NCBI RefSeq assembly: GCF_019457945.1
Contig: NZ_JAHZSU010000001.1
Span: forward strand, 62,001 to 126,000
Direction: 5' to 3'
DNA: 64,000 bases
Source: Ornithinimicrobium laminariae
Lineage (GTDB): Bacteria; Actinomycetota; Actinomycetes; Actinomycetales; Dermatophilaceae
How positions within the stretch are numbered: position 1 is the stretch's first letter; the number at the start of each line of letters is the position of its first letter. Positions 16,621 through 24,739 of the stretch are shown here, piece by piece. Below the pieces are notes generated by a model, which did not search any database, was not told where the DNA came from, and saw only the letters and a list, made by a program, of their open reading frames with translations. Made by a program: the position numbers and the translations under genes.

Positions 16621-17214
16621 GTGAGCAACACCGTGACAGTCAGCATCATCAGACAAGTGGATCCCGAACAAGCCGACCGAATGGTGGCCTGGATTAACGC
16701 TGGCGCCTCCCTCGCAGAGCGGTTCCCCGGATACCTCGGTATGGGGTGGGTCCGGTCGGGAGTGGAGTCCAGTCGCTGGCATATGCTCTTTCGATTTGAG
16801 TCCCAAGAGTTGTTGGATGCCTGGAGCGAATCAGAGCAACGCCGCTGGTGGCTTGATGCAGCCCAAGGGATCGCTGAAGCGACATTTATCGAGCAGCGGA
16901 CGGGCATCGAGGGCTGGTTTGATGACCCCACCTCGCAGGACGTCGCTGACTTGCGCCCCGGCCCCAAGGCCCCACCTCGGTGGAAGCAGGGCATCGTTAT
17001 TTGGATGGCGTTCTTCCCGCTGAGTTTGCTGACCACCTGGTTGCTCACTTTTGTCCTCCCGGTGGACTTCAACATTGTTTTGCGGGTCCTGCTCAGCACC
17101 TTCATCCTCACTCCGATCATGACCTACTTCGCCTTGCCAGGCATCACCTCAGCGATGAGATGGTGGTTGCAGGGGCAACCGGCCCCATGGCGCAAAGAAA
17201 GGCAGAAACCATGA
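16621..17214 (+). CDS. membrane-anchored antibiotic-biosynthesis-monooxygenase-like protein
   Basis: 197 residues from GTG 16621. Residues about 4-95 form an ABM/ferredoxin-like domain (VSIIRQVDPEQADRMVAWIN, RFPGYLGMGWVRSG, WHMLFRFES), and residues about 125-180 contain two membrane helices. This architecture is common among actinobacterial proteins annotated as antibiotic biosynthesis monooxygenase, but no substrate is established. The open frame extends to 16576, which would overlap the divergent DUF2277 start, so the GTG is preferred. Its stop overlaps the next start (ATGA), coupling it to the sulfurtransferase. Confidence 0.8.
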   Translation: MSNTVTVSIIRQVDPEQADRMVAWINAGASLAERFPGYLGMGWVRSGVESSRWHMLFRFESQELLDAWSESEQRRWWLDAAQGIAEATFIEQRTGIEGWFDDPTSQDVADLRPGPKAPPRWKQGIVIWMAFFPLSLLTTWLLTFVLPVDFNIVLRVLLSTFILTPIMTYFALPGITSAMRWWLQGQPAPWRKERQKP

Positions 17215-18074
17215 CCTCTCCCCTGATCTCGGCAACAGAATTGGCTGCATGGATTGACTCCGCTGAGCCTGACCAGCGTCCTAGCCTTGTCGATGTTCGA
17301 TGGAAGCTTGGACACAGCGGCGCGGGGAACCGCGGTGACTACTTGGCCGGGCATCTGCCTGGTGCTAGCTTCCTGGACTTAGAGACCGGCCTTTCGGGAC
17401 CGGTGGGCCCTGGTGGCCACGGTGGGCGCCATCCGATGCCTTCGCTTTCGGCTGCCAGTGACGCTTTCCGGGCTGCAGGCATCGACCAAGACCGCCCGGT
17501 GGTCTTCTACGATGCGGCCTCATCGCTCGGAGCCGCACGCGCGTGGTGGGTGCTTTCCTACTTTGGTCACCGCAACATCCGTGTCCTTGACGGCGGGTTA
17601 GCAGCCTGGACCAAAGCCGGGTATGCGGTGGAAACCGGGCCAGTTGAAGTGGCCCGTGGAAATCTCGCGCTCTCCCCCGGGCACCGAGCCTTACGAGAAG
17701 CCAGCGACTTCATCGACGGCGTTGAAGTTGGCAGCCTCATTGACGCTCGTCCTGCGCCGCGCTTTCGCGGTGAAACCGAGCCCATTGACCACACGGCAGG
17801 ACATATCCCGGGTGCCGTCAGCTTGCCCACGCTGAACACAGTTGCCGACGACGGTCGGTTCTTAGACCGAGAAACGCTGCGAGAGATGTTCTCAGCTGCC
17901 GGCATCGCACAGGGGCCGGTCAGCACCTATTGCGGGTCCGGCGTACAGGCAGCCCATCTGGCGTTGGCCCTCGAAGCATCAGGCCACGACGGCGAGGCTG
18001 CCGTCTATGTCGGCAGCTGGAGCGATTGGATCAGCGATCCATCCAGGCCCATCGCCAGCGGGGCAGCAGGCTAG
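17211..18074 (+). CDS. sseA: two-domain rhodanese (thiosulfate/3-mercaptopyruvate sulfurtransferase)
   Basis: 287 residues with two rhodanese domains. The first (about 1-130) has Asp in place of the catalytic Cys (FYDAASSLGAARA) and is structural. The second has the active Cys in YCGSGVQAAH; the CGSGV form is the 3-mercaptopyruvate sulfurtransferase type. It transfers sulfane sulfur to thiol or cyanide acceptors in the cytoplasm. The start, ATG 17211, overlaps the ABM gene by 4 bp. It ends tail to tail with the anti-sigma gene across a shared CTAG. Confidence 0.9.
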   Translation: MTSPLISATELAAWIDSAEPDQRPSLVDVRWKLGHSGAGNRGDYLAGHLPGASFLDLETGLSGPVGPGGHGGRHPMPSLSAASDAFRAAGIDQDRPVVFYDAASSLGAARAWWVLSYFGHRNIRVLDGGLAAWTKAGYAVETGPVEVARGNLALSPGHRALREASDFIDGVEVGSLIDARPAPRFRGETEPIDHTAGHIPGAVSLPTLNTVADDGRFLDRETLREMFSAAGIAQGPVSTYCGSGVQAAHLALALEASGHDGEAAVYVGSWSDWISDPSRPIASGAAG

Positions 18075-18773
18075 CCCTGGGCTAGAGGTCCACGCCACAG
18101 GCTGTCGCCGCTGTGCCTGGTGTCGCCGTCATACGACTCCCGAGTGATCTCGACGACCGAAAATTCGCTCCCCGAGAAGCTATCCGGCAGCACATAGTCT
18201 GTCTGATGCCCCTCAAGGAGTCCGATAGGCAGCATCCAGTTCCCCTTCACTGTTCATCAGCCAAACTTCCAGGTATTTATCGTCCAACTCGGGCAATTCA
18301 GACGCGTTGAGGTCCAAGATCACGTGATCCTCTTCGACGGTCACCGAGCAAATGATCGGATCCATACCCGCCAGCAGTGGTGCTAATTGACTCTCGGAGT
18401 TGGCCATCGTCGGGGTGTCTTCAGGAGAAGCGGCCAGGGCCAGACCCGTCCACATAGCCAGTGCGCCAACGGCGGCTGCGACAGCGAGGGGAAGCAGTCG
18501 GCGCACAACGCCGGTGCGGCGCGTCCGCTCCTCACGTGCCTGGTCAAGATCAACGACTGTCGTCTCGGCGCCTGTCACCTCGGCGTGGATGGCTGTCCAC
18601 ACATGCGGAGGTGGCGGCAAGCGCAACGGAGCGAGCTCGGCTAGCCCTCGAGCGATGTCGGCTAGGGCTTCGACCTCAGCGGCACACTCCGCGCAGTCAG
18701 CAACGTGGCCTGCCGCGTCGAGGTCTGTGCCGCCGATTGCTAGCTCTGCAAGTTCGTCACCCTTGATGTGCAT
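18071..18773 (-). pseudogene. zinc anti-sigma factor (RskA-like) with frameshift
   Basis: From ATG 18773 the protein has the anti-sigma zinc motif H23-x3-C27-x2-C30, a transmembrane helix (PLAVAAAVGALAMWTGLALAA) and an extracytoplasmic RskA-type domain ending YLEVWLMNSEG. The frame then runs into an early stop at 18213. In the next frame the expected domain end continues (MLPIGLLEG, DYVLPDSF, FSVVEITRE) to a TAG at 18071. The total of 703 nt is 234 codons plus one base, so one extra base, probably in the run of four C at 18242-18245, breaks the gene. Known homologues hold an ECF sigma factor at the membrane. Confidence 0.82.
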
Positions 18774-19239
18774 CGCGCTCCTCCAATCGGGTGCGCAGCC
18801 TGCGCAGTGTCCGGGCAATGTGGCTCTTAACTGTGCCCAGCGGCATACCCGTCTGCTCAGCCACCTGAGAGTGGGTCAGGTCATGGAAAAATGCCAACTC
18901 CATCACCATCCGGCCTGGATCTCCGATCCGTTCCAACTCCTCAATCAGGGTCAATAACGTCAGAAGCCGATCCTGTTTATCGGCATTCGCATCCGGGGCC
19001 TCTTCCAGATTGAATTGCAGCGACCCGGGGTCAGTCGCCACTTCGCTGCGACGGTATCGCTCGGCCCAGGAATCGGCGATCCGGTGGCGGGTGACTCCGA
19101 TCAACCAGGCAGCCAGGGGCCCACTGTCAGGGCGATAGGTGTGGCGCGAACGCCAGGCAGAGGCTTCGCCTTCGGCGAAACGCACCGCTAGTGCGATATC
19201 TGCATTTCGTTGGCTGGCAATGGATTCGGAAGTCGTCAC
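18757..19239 (-). CDS. ECF sigma factor lacking most of region 2
   Basis: 160 residues from GTG 19239, shorter than the usual 180-200. Region 4 is intact (LTHSQVAEQTGMPLGTVKSHIARTLRRLR, C-terminal third). At the N-terminus LAVRFAEGE, the start of region 2, jumps straight to SAWRSRHTYRPDSGPLAAWLIG, the end of region 2. About 35-40 residues of the core-polymerase-binding and -10-recognition part are missing without a frameshift. It resembles the SigK group and overlaps its anti-sigma gene by 17 bp. As written it probably cannot act as a normal sigma factor. Confidence 0.8.
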   Translation of the reverse strand: MTTSESIASQRNADIALAVRFAEGEASAWRSRHTYRPDSGPLAAWLIGVTRHRIADSWAERYRRSEVATDPGSLQFNLEEAPDANADKQDRLLTLLTLIEELERIGDPGRMVMELAFFHDLTHSQVAEQTGMPLGTVKSHIARTLRRLRTRLEERDAHQG

Positions 19240-19277
19240 CCACTGAACGCACAGGTCAGGCTGCCATTGTCTTGATT

Positions 19278-19327
19278 TGGTGTCGGCCCAGCGCTCGTCT
19301 CGAGGAGAACGGACCGGGCCGACACCA
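19278..19327. other. 12-bp inverted repeat upstream of the sigma gene
   Basis: TGGTGTCGGCCC at 19278-19289 and GGGCCGACACCA at 19316-19327 are perfectly complementary with a 26-nt loop. It lies between dusB and the sigma gene, which are on the same strand. No T-run follows. It could be a read-through barrier after dusB or an operator. The rest of 19240-19428 shows nothing else I can assign. Confidence 0.55.
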
Positions 19328-19428
19328 CTCAGATTGCTCCCGCGTGCGAAAGGGGCCGCAAGACCTCACTGTACTAACTACTTCGATGATGGAAGTGGTT
19401 TTGGATGCAGGCAAGACCCAGTTTTTTC

Positions 19429-20649
19429 TCAGCCTCCGCTGACCGACTCTTCGGCAAGGGCGATCATGGCGCGCTGTTTGTCATTTAACTCTTGGGAGTC
19501 CAACCAAAACTCTGGCAACGCGACCTTGCGGGCTGACCCCGCCCGCCCGCGCTGACCATCGGCGGCTTCAGAGGGCCACGGCTGGTTGAGGTCAAGGCTG
19601 GCGATGAGGTCATCCAGAGAAGCCAATGAGTCAACGAGTCCAAGTTGCTGGCGCATCTGCCCGCCGACCGCGAAACCCTTGAAGTACCAAGCGATGTGCT
19701 TGCGAATATCGCGGCAACCGCGCCCTTCATCCCCGTGGAACTCCACGAGCAGCCGAGCATGCTCGCGCAATACCGATGAGACCTCGGCCAAGTTTGGCTC
19801 CACACGCGCACTGGAGCCAGCAAACGCCGCAGCAAGGTCGGTGAACAACCAGGGGCGCCCTAGGCAACCGCGGCCCACAACGACTCCATCACAACCGGTT
19901 TCAGCCACCATGCGCAGCGCGTCATCGGCGGACCAGATGTCACCGTTGCCCAGCACGGGCACTGACGTCACCGCTTGTTTCAGCGCTGCGATACGGGACC
20001 AGTCTGCTTGCCCGGAGTAGGCCTGTGAAGCCGTCCGAGCATGCAAGGCAACCGCGGCAGCGCCTTCGCTCTCAGCGATCCTTCCGGCCTGCAGGAATGT
20101 GATGTGGTCATCGTCGATACCCACGCGCATCTTGACGGTCACCGGCACGCCATACGGCGCTGCCTCGCGCACTGCCGCGGCCACGATGCTGGCAAACAAC
20201 GTGCTCTTCCATGGAAGTGCAGCGCCACCGCCTTTGCGGGTGACCTTGGGCACCGGGCAGCCAAAGTTGAGATCGATGTGATCGGTTCGGTCCTCAGTGA
20301 CCAGCATGCGCACGGCAGCACCCGCGGTGACCGGATCCACGCTGTAAAGCTGAATGGACCTGGGCTCTTCATCGGGGTCATGCTCGATGAGCCGCATCGA
20401 GATCGGCGTGCGCTCGACGAGTGCCCGCGAGGTAATCATCTCGCTGACGTACAGCGACGAGGCGCCCGTGGCCCCGCCGGCGCGCAAGCCCTCTTGGCCA
20501 TATTGGCGACACAACCGGCGGAATGCTCGGTTGGTAATCCCGGCCATCGGCGCCAAGACGACTGGCGAGTCAATGGTGTGCTTGCCGATTTGCAGGGGCG
20601 GCAAAATGGGGGTGCTGGGCACCGTGGCGGAGTCTGGTGCGGTACTCAT
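19429..20649 (-). CDS. dusB: tRNA-dihydrouridine synthase
   Basis: 406-residue FMN enzyme that reduces uridines in the tRNA D-loop to dihydrouridine using NADPH. The TIM-barrel start is VVLAPMAGITNRAFRRL. The catalytic Cys is in FGCPVPKVTRKGGG, the Lys/His pair in VTVKMRVG and VALHARTASQAYSG, and the FMN phosphate site in LGNGDIWSADDA and GVVVGRGCLGRPW. The C-terminal helical tRNA-binding domain follows. The start is ATG 20649; the frame is open further upstream but overlaps the FMN-reductase gene and looks non-coding. Confidence 0.95.
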   Translation of the reverse strand: MSTAPDSATVPSTPILPPLQIGKHTIDSPVVLAPMAGITNRAFRRLCRQYGQEGLRAGGATGASSLYVSEMITSRALVERTPISMRLIEHDPDEEPRSIQLYSVDPVTAGAAVRMLVTEDRTDHIDLNFGCPVPKVTRKGGGAALPWKSTLFASIVAAAVREAAPYGVPVTVKMRVGIDDDHITFLQAGRIAESEGAAAVALHARTASQAYSGQADWSRIAALKQAVTSVPVLGNGDIWSADDALRMVAETGCDGVVVGRGCLGRPWLFTDLAAAFAGSSARVEPNLAEVSSVLREHARLLVEFHGDEGRGCRDIRKHIAWYFKGFAVGGQMRQQLGLVDSLASLDDLIASLDLNQPWPSEAADGQRGRAGSARKVALPEFWLDSQELNDKQRAMIALAEESVSGG

Positions 20650-20680
20650 AACCTCACCATTCTCGCACCACGGCGCTGCA

Positions 20681-21349
20681 CTAGCGTCCGAGCATGCCCG
20701 CGAAGGACGACATGCTGCCTTCGAAGTCTGCGAACTCAGCCAACGACTGCGAGTCACCGGCTTCATTCACCGCGACATTCCTGTGCCCAGTGCCAGGGCG
20801 CAGTTGCGTTACCAACTCAGTCGCTGCCCGCTCAATGCGGTCTGCTAGAGAATCGACGTGCGCCTCCCCAGCCTCGGCCGAGCCGAAGTCTGCCGAAGCA
20901 GCCATGATCGCTGTCGGCAACGTCAAAGCGCCGAGGTAGGCAAACAATGGGCGCATAGCGGTGTCCACTACGAGGGAGTGTCGAGCAGTGCCCGCAGTTG
21001 CACCCAGCAACACTGGCTTGCCGCGCAAGGTGCCCATCTCCAGAACGTCAAAGAAGGACTTGAACAGCCCGGAGTATGACGCGCTGAAGACCGGCGTCAC
21101 AGCCACCACTGCGTCAGCGACGGCAAGGGCACGCTCGGCAGTGAGCAAGGCGCTCGACTTCATGCCGCCGCTGAGCATGGCGGACATGATGTCTTTGCCC
21201 AGCTCTCGCAACTCGATTTGGGTGAACTCCACCGATTCATCGGCGCGACGCATTTTCGACTCCACCGATGCGGTGATCTGGTCGGCAAGAATCCCCGTTG
21301 ACGACGGGATGTTCAGACCAGCACTCACCACGACAATGCGGTAACTCAT
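20681..21349 (-). CDS. NADPH-dependent FMN reductase, CE1759-type
   Basis: 222-residue flavodoxin-fold reductase. Features are the N-terminal strand RIVVVSAGL followed by a phosphate loop (NIPSSTG), then the FMN-site motif TPVFSASYSGLFKSFFDVL. It matches the reductases known to be paired with a luciferase-like monooxygenase (CE1758/CE1759 pairs of actinobacteria) and would supply reduced FMN to the adjacent enzyme. Its start overlaps the stop of the monooxygenase gene (TGATG), so the two are translated as a unit. Confidence 0.88.
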   Translation of the reverse strand: MSYRIVVVSAGLNIPSSTGILADQITASVESKMRRADESVEFTQIELRELGKDIMSAMLSGGMKSSALLTAERALAVADAVVAVTPVFSASYSGLFKSFFDVLEMGTLRGKPVLLGATAGTARHSLVVDTAMRPLFAYLGALTLPTAIMAASADFGSAEAGEAHVDSLADRIERAATELVTQLRPGTGHRNVAVNEAGDSQSLAEFADFEGSMSSFAGMLGR

Positions 21350-22479
21350 CAGACAGACACCTCCTGCGTCCTGCTACGTGGCCCCATCAAGGCGTTGGGG
21401 TGGTTATCTCCGGCCGCCACCAAACTGGCGTGTACCGGTGGGTCCGAGGGCACATGCGCTGGACGCCGTGCCTCAAACTCCTTGCGGAGCACCGGCACCA
21501 CTTCGGCGCCAAGTATCTCCATCTGGTCCAAGACCGTCTTGAGCGGCAGACCAGCGTGATCCATCAAGAACAACTGACGCTGGTAGTCGCCGACCTTGTC
21601 CGCAAAACCCAGAGTTCGCTCGATGACCTGCTGGGGGCTTCCCACCGTCAGCGGGGTCTGTTGGGTGAACTCCTCAAGTGAGGGGCCGTGGCCATAGACC
21701 GGTGCGACATCGAAGTAGGGCCGGAACTGGCGAACGGCCTCTTGGCTGTTCTTGTGCATAAACACTTGCCCACCCAGACCCACGATGGCCTGATCTGCTT
21801 TTCCGTGACCATAGAACTCAAACCGGCGGCGGTATAGATCCACCATCTTCGCTGTGTGCTCCATGTTCCAAAAAATGTTGTTGTGGAAGAAGCCATCACC
21901 GTAAAAGGCTGCTTGCTCGGCCACTTCTGGCGTGCGGATCGAGCCGTGCCACACGAAGGGCGGCACACCATCAAGCGGACGCGGGGTCGAGGTGAAACCC
22001 TGCAACGGCGTGCGGTACTTGCCCTTCCAGTTCACTACGTCTTCGCGCCACAACCGGCGCAGCAAGTCGTAGTTCTCGACCGCTGTCGGCAGGGCCTCGC
22101 GAATGTTGTGACCAAACCATGGATACACGGGCCCGCTGTTGCCACGGCCCATCATCAGGTCGATCCGGCCGTCCGAGAGGTGCTGCAACATCGCGTAGTC
22201 CTCCGCCAACTTCACCGGGTCATTCGTGGTGATCAACGTGACTGCAGTGCTCAACTCCAACGTGGTGGTTTGTGCCGCGATGTAGCCCAACATTGTGGTC
22301 GGCGAGGAAGGCACGAACGGCGGATTGTGGTGCTCGCCCGTGGCAAAGACATCGAGGCCAATCTGCTCGGCCTGCTTTGCGATCGCGACCATGTCCTTGA
22401 TGCGCTCACCCTCGGTGGGGTTCCGCCCAGTGGTGGGATCGGTGGTCACATCGCCGACCGAGAAAACGCCGAACTGCAT
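21349..22479 (-). CDS. luciferase-like flavin monooxygenase, CE1758-type
   Basis: 376-residue bacterial-luciferase-superfamily TIM barrel. Typical features are GLDVFATGEHHNPPF, the SDGRIDLMMGRGNSGPVYPWFG block and PPFVWHGSIRTPEVA. It oxidises an unknown substrate with FMNH2 and O2, probably supplied by the adjacent reductase. The start is ATG 22479 with an excellent AAGGAAGGA ribosome site; the frame open to 22566 crosses the promoter. A palindrome overlapping the -10 box suggests regulation by a repressor, perhaps in response to an electrophile or aromatic compound. Confidence 0.9.
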   Translation of the reverse strand: MQFGVFSVGDVTTDPTTGRNPTEGERIKDMVAIAKQAEQIGLDVFATGEHHNPPFVPSSPTTMLGYIAAQTTTLELSTAVTLITTNDPVKLAEDYAMLQHLSDGRIDLMMGRGNSGPVYPWFGHNIREALPTAVENYDLLRRLWREDVVNWKGKYRTPLQGFTSTPRPLDGVPPFVWHGSIRTPEVAEQAAFYGDGFFHNNIFWNMEHTAKMVDLYRRRFEFYGHGKADQAIVGLGGQVFMHKNSQEAVRQFRPYFDVAPVYGHGPSLEEFTQQTPLTVGSPQQVIERTLGFADKVGDYQRQLFLMDHAGLPLKTVLDQMEILGAEVVPVLRKEFEARRPAHVPSDPPVHASLVAAGDNHPNALMGPRSRTQEVSV

Positions 22480-22497
22480 GTCGCGTCCTTCCTTGCT

Positions 22498-22522
22498 ATC
22501 ATAGTAGTTGAAACTTGTACTA
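22498..22522 (-). promoter_or_regulatory. promoter with palindromic operator for the flavin enzyme pair
   Basis: On the minus strand the -10 box is TATGAT (22503-22498), about 20 nt before the monooxygenase start. An operator-like sequence TAGTA-N11-TACTA (22502-22522), with AGTTGAAACTTG between the arms, overlaps the -10 and extends toward the -35. A bound repressor would block polymerase. The arms and the internal TTGAAAC suggest a MarR-type site; no regulator gene for it is adjacent (the LysG gene next door serves lysE). Confidence 0.5.
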
Positions 22523-22546
22523 CCTATAGCGCAAGGTGTGTCCGAT

Positions 22547-23467
22547 TCATTCCCGAAGCTTCCCACCGTGGGTCAAACTCTCCCGCCCTTGGCTAACGAC
22601 GGCGTCGGTCACTGCCTCGAGCAGCGGAGATGCTAGCGCCCAGTGCTGCCAATAGAGGCCAATCGACCGGGCGCACGACTCACTCAAGGACACCAAATCG
22701 CCGCTGGCTAGGGATTCCTGAATCCAGGCTTCAGGCAGCATTCCCCAGCCCATCCCCAGTCGCACCGCATCATCAAAATCCCGACTGGCTGGCACGAAGA
22801 CAGCCGGAGGCGTCACCCCTGAGCCGCAGACAGCCCGCAGCACTTCGGACTGCAACGTGTCTTTGCGATCAAAAGAGATCATCGGAGCCTTCGCCAGGCC
22901 GACGGGCTCAAAGCCCTCTGACAGCCATCGGCGCACAAAGTCCGGCGATGCCACTGGGAGATAGCGCATGGCTCCCAACTCAACGACCCGACACCCCTGC
23001 ACCGGCGTTGGATCTGAGGTGACGGCACCCAGCACCGTCCCATGGCGCAGGAGGTCCGCTGAGTGACGCTCGTCTTCGCGTAGCAACTCAAAGACAACGT
23101 TGCGTGATCGCTGCACCCGAGCCAGCGCCGGGAGCAACCAAGTAGCCAGCGAATCCGCATTGGCCACCAGCGCCATACTCACCGGGTCATCGTCGCCTTC
23201 TTCGGCGACCAACTCAGACATCGCCTCGCGACCCAGCACCTCCCACTGCGAGGCGAGACGGATTAGCACCCGGCCCGCATCAGTGGGCTCGGCTGGCTTG
23301 GTGCGCGTGATCAGCACTTGTCCGACTTTGCTTTCCAGCGCTTTGATCCGCTGACTGACGGCCGATGGCGTCACAAAGAGTGCGGCAGCAGCAGCATCGA
23401 ACGTGCCCACGCGGGCGACGACGAGCAAGGTATGCAGGGTCGCTGGGTCGAGATCGTGGGGCCTCAT
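22547..23467 (-). CDS. lysG: LysR-family activator of the lysine/arginine exporter (LysG/ArgP)
   Basis: 306 residues. The LysR winged helix is at the N-terminus (TLLVVARVGTFDAAAAALFVTPSAVSQRIKALE) and an effector-binding domain follows. It is divergent from lysE, the arrangement known from Corynebacterium, where LysG activates lysE when intracellular basic amino acids are high. The 186-bp intergenic region contains three copies of CTAATGC (23506, 23594, 23623) that could belong to its binding sites. Length is normal for the family. Confidence 0.92.
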   Translation of the reverse strand: MRPHDLDPATLHTLLVVARVGTFDAAAAALFVTPSAVSQRIKALESKVGQVLITRTKPAEPTDAGRVLIRLASQWEVLGREAMSELVAEEGDDDPVSMALVANADSLATWLLPALARVQRSRNVVFELLREDERHSADLLRHGTVLGAVTSDPTPVQGCRVVELGAMRYLPVASPDFVRRWLSEGFEPVGLAKAPMISFDRKDTLQSEVLRAVCGSGVTPPAVFVPASRDFDDAVRLGMGWGMLPEAWIQESLASGDLVSLSESCARSIGLYWQHWALASPLLEAVTDAVVSQGRESLTHGGKLRE

Positions 23468-23618
23468 GCAGCAATGCTAACGATCTGCGGCTTTCTTTGG
23501 TTGCGCTAATGCATCCCCTTGGCTGCTTACGTCCCCTGAAGGCGCCGCGAGGCTGCGACCTCACGTTTACACCGCGGCGAGACGTAAGCGAACCTAATGC
23601 ACCGTAAATTTCTTTCGC

Positions 23619-23647
23619 TTCACTAATGCCGACTCGGACCCTAGATT
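23619..23647 (+). promoter_or_regulatory. lysE promoter, leaderless
   Basis: TTCACT at 23619-23624, a 17-bp spacer, then TAGATT at 23642-23647. The ATG of lysE begins 6 nt later, at the expected transcription start, so the mRNA is probably leaderless. Confidence 0.55.
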
Positions 23648-23653
23648 CGAAGC

Positions 23654-24265
23654 ATGCCGCAGACGATCACTCTCCTACTTTCTGGCCTGCTCACGGGCTG
23701 GGCGCTCATCCTGGCGATCGGCGCCCAGAATGCGTTCATCTTGCGGCAAGGACTGCTAAAAGAGCACGTAGGCAAGGTCGTGGCCTTTGCCGCGCTCTCC
23801 GACATCATCTTGATCGGCGTCGCAGTAGCTGGCGTTGGCACGGTTCTGACCAACTGGCCCGGGCTGGTGCCCATCGCCCGCTGGGGCGGCGGCCTCTTCA
23901 TCATCGGCTATGGCCTCAACTCAGCCTGGCGCGCCCGCAAACCGGGCACCTTGAGCGCCGCCGAGGGCAAGAGTGGCTCAGGAGGCAAAGCTCTGGCGAC
24001 GATCGCAGCCTTGACCTGGCTGAACCCCCACCTCTACGTGGACATTCTGATGCTGGGCACCGTCGCCAACAGCCACGGCGTCGACGGGCGTTGGTGGTTC
24101 TACGCAGGCATGGTCACCGCGAGCGCCACCTGGTTTGCCAGCCTTGGCTATGGCGCCAGATTGCTGCGCCCCCTCTTTGCCAAGGCGCGCGCCTGGCAGA
24201 TCTTGGATGGGATCATCGCGGTAGTGATGATCTTCCTGGGGACGACGTTGATCGTGAGCGGCTAG
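23654..24265 (+). CDS. lysE: LysE/ArgO-type basic amino acid exporter
   Basis: 203-residue membrane protein with about five or six hydrophobic segments. The family signature GWALILAIGAQNAFILRQGL is at the N-terminus, and the second conserved block is LTWLNPHLYVDILMLG. It exports L-lysine and L-arginine when internal levels rise, for example on peptide-rich media. It is divergent from its presumed activator lysG. No ribosome site precedes the ATG, consistent with a leaderless transcript. Confidence 0.95.
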   Translation: MPQTITLLLSGLLTGWALILAIGAQNAFILRQGLLKEHVGKVVAFAALSDIILIGVAVAGVGTVLTNWPGLVPIARWGGGLFIIGYGLNSAWRARKPGTLSAAEGKSGSGGKALATIAALTWLNPHLYVDILMLGTVANSHGVDGRWWFYAGMVTASATWFASLGYGARLLRPLFAKARAWQILDGIIAVVMIFLGTTLIVSG

Positions 24266-24286
24266 GTCGCTAGCCCGACAGCCGGC

Positions 24287-24718
24287 CTAGTCCGGGATGA
24301 TCCGCTTGCCCATCCCGGTCGCGCCATCGGGGCTGTAGCCCCAGCGTCGGTATCGCTCAATCTGCGCATCGTTGCCTGAACGCACCTGCATGTTGACTTT
24401 GGGACAGCCCAACTCCAGCAACAGTCCCTCGGCATGGCTGAGGATGTGCCGACCAAAGCCGACGCCCTGGCGCGAAGGATCAACCGCAAGATAGTAGACC
24501 CAGCCGCGGTGACCGTCATACCCCGTCATCGCCGTTGCGATCACCCTGCCCTGGGCTTCGCCGACCAAGAACAGCTCCGGTTGCACGCTGAGTTTGCGCT
24601 CGATGTCGCGATGCGGGTCATTCCAGGGTCGAGTAAGCCCCGTGGCCTGCCACAACTGCACGACCGCCTCAGTGTCCGAGACTTCAAATGGTCGTATGTG
24701 CATGGTGGGCTGGCTCAT
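24287..24718 (-). CDS. GNAT-family acetyltransferase
   Basis: 143-residue N-acetyltransferase. The acetyl-CoA pyrophosphate loop is DPSRQGVGFGRHILSHAE, preceded by the strand GWVYYLAV. The end, RYRRWGYSPDGATGMGKRI, resembles YpeA-type acetyltransferases whose substrates are mostly unknown. It sits 21 bp downstream of glyQS on the same strand and is probably co-transcribed with it. Confidence 0.88.
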   Translation of the reverse strand: MSQPTMHIRPFEVSDTEAVVQLWQATGLTRPWNDPHRDIERKLSVQPELFLVGEAQGRVIATAMTGYDGHRGWVYYLAVDPSRQGVGFGRHILSHAEGLLLELGCPKVNMQVRSGNDAQIERYRRWGYSPDGATGMGKRIIPD

Positions 24719-24739
24719 AGGGCTCCCGATGTCGAACTA

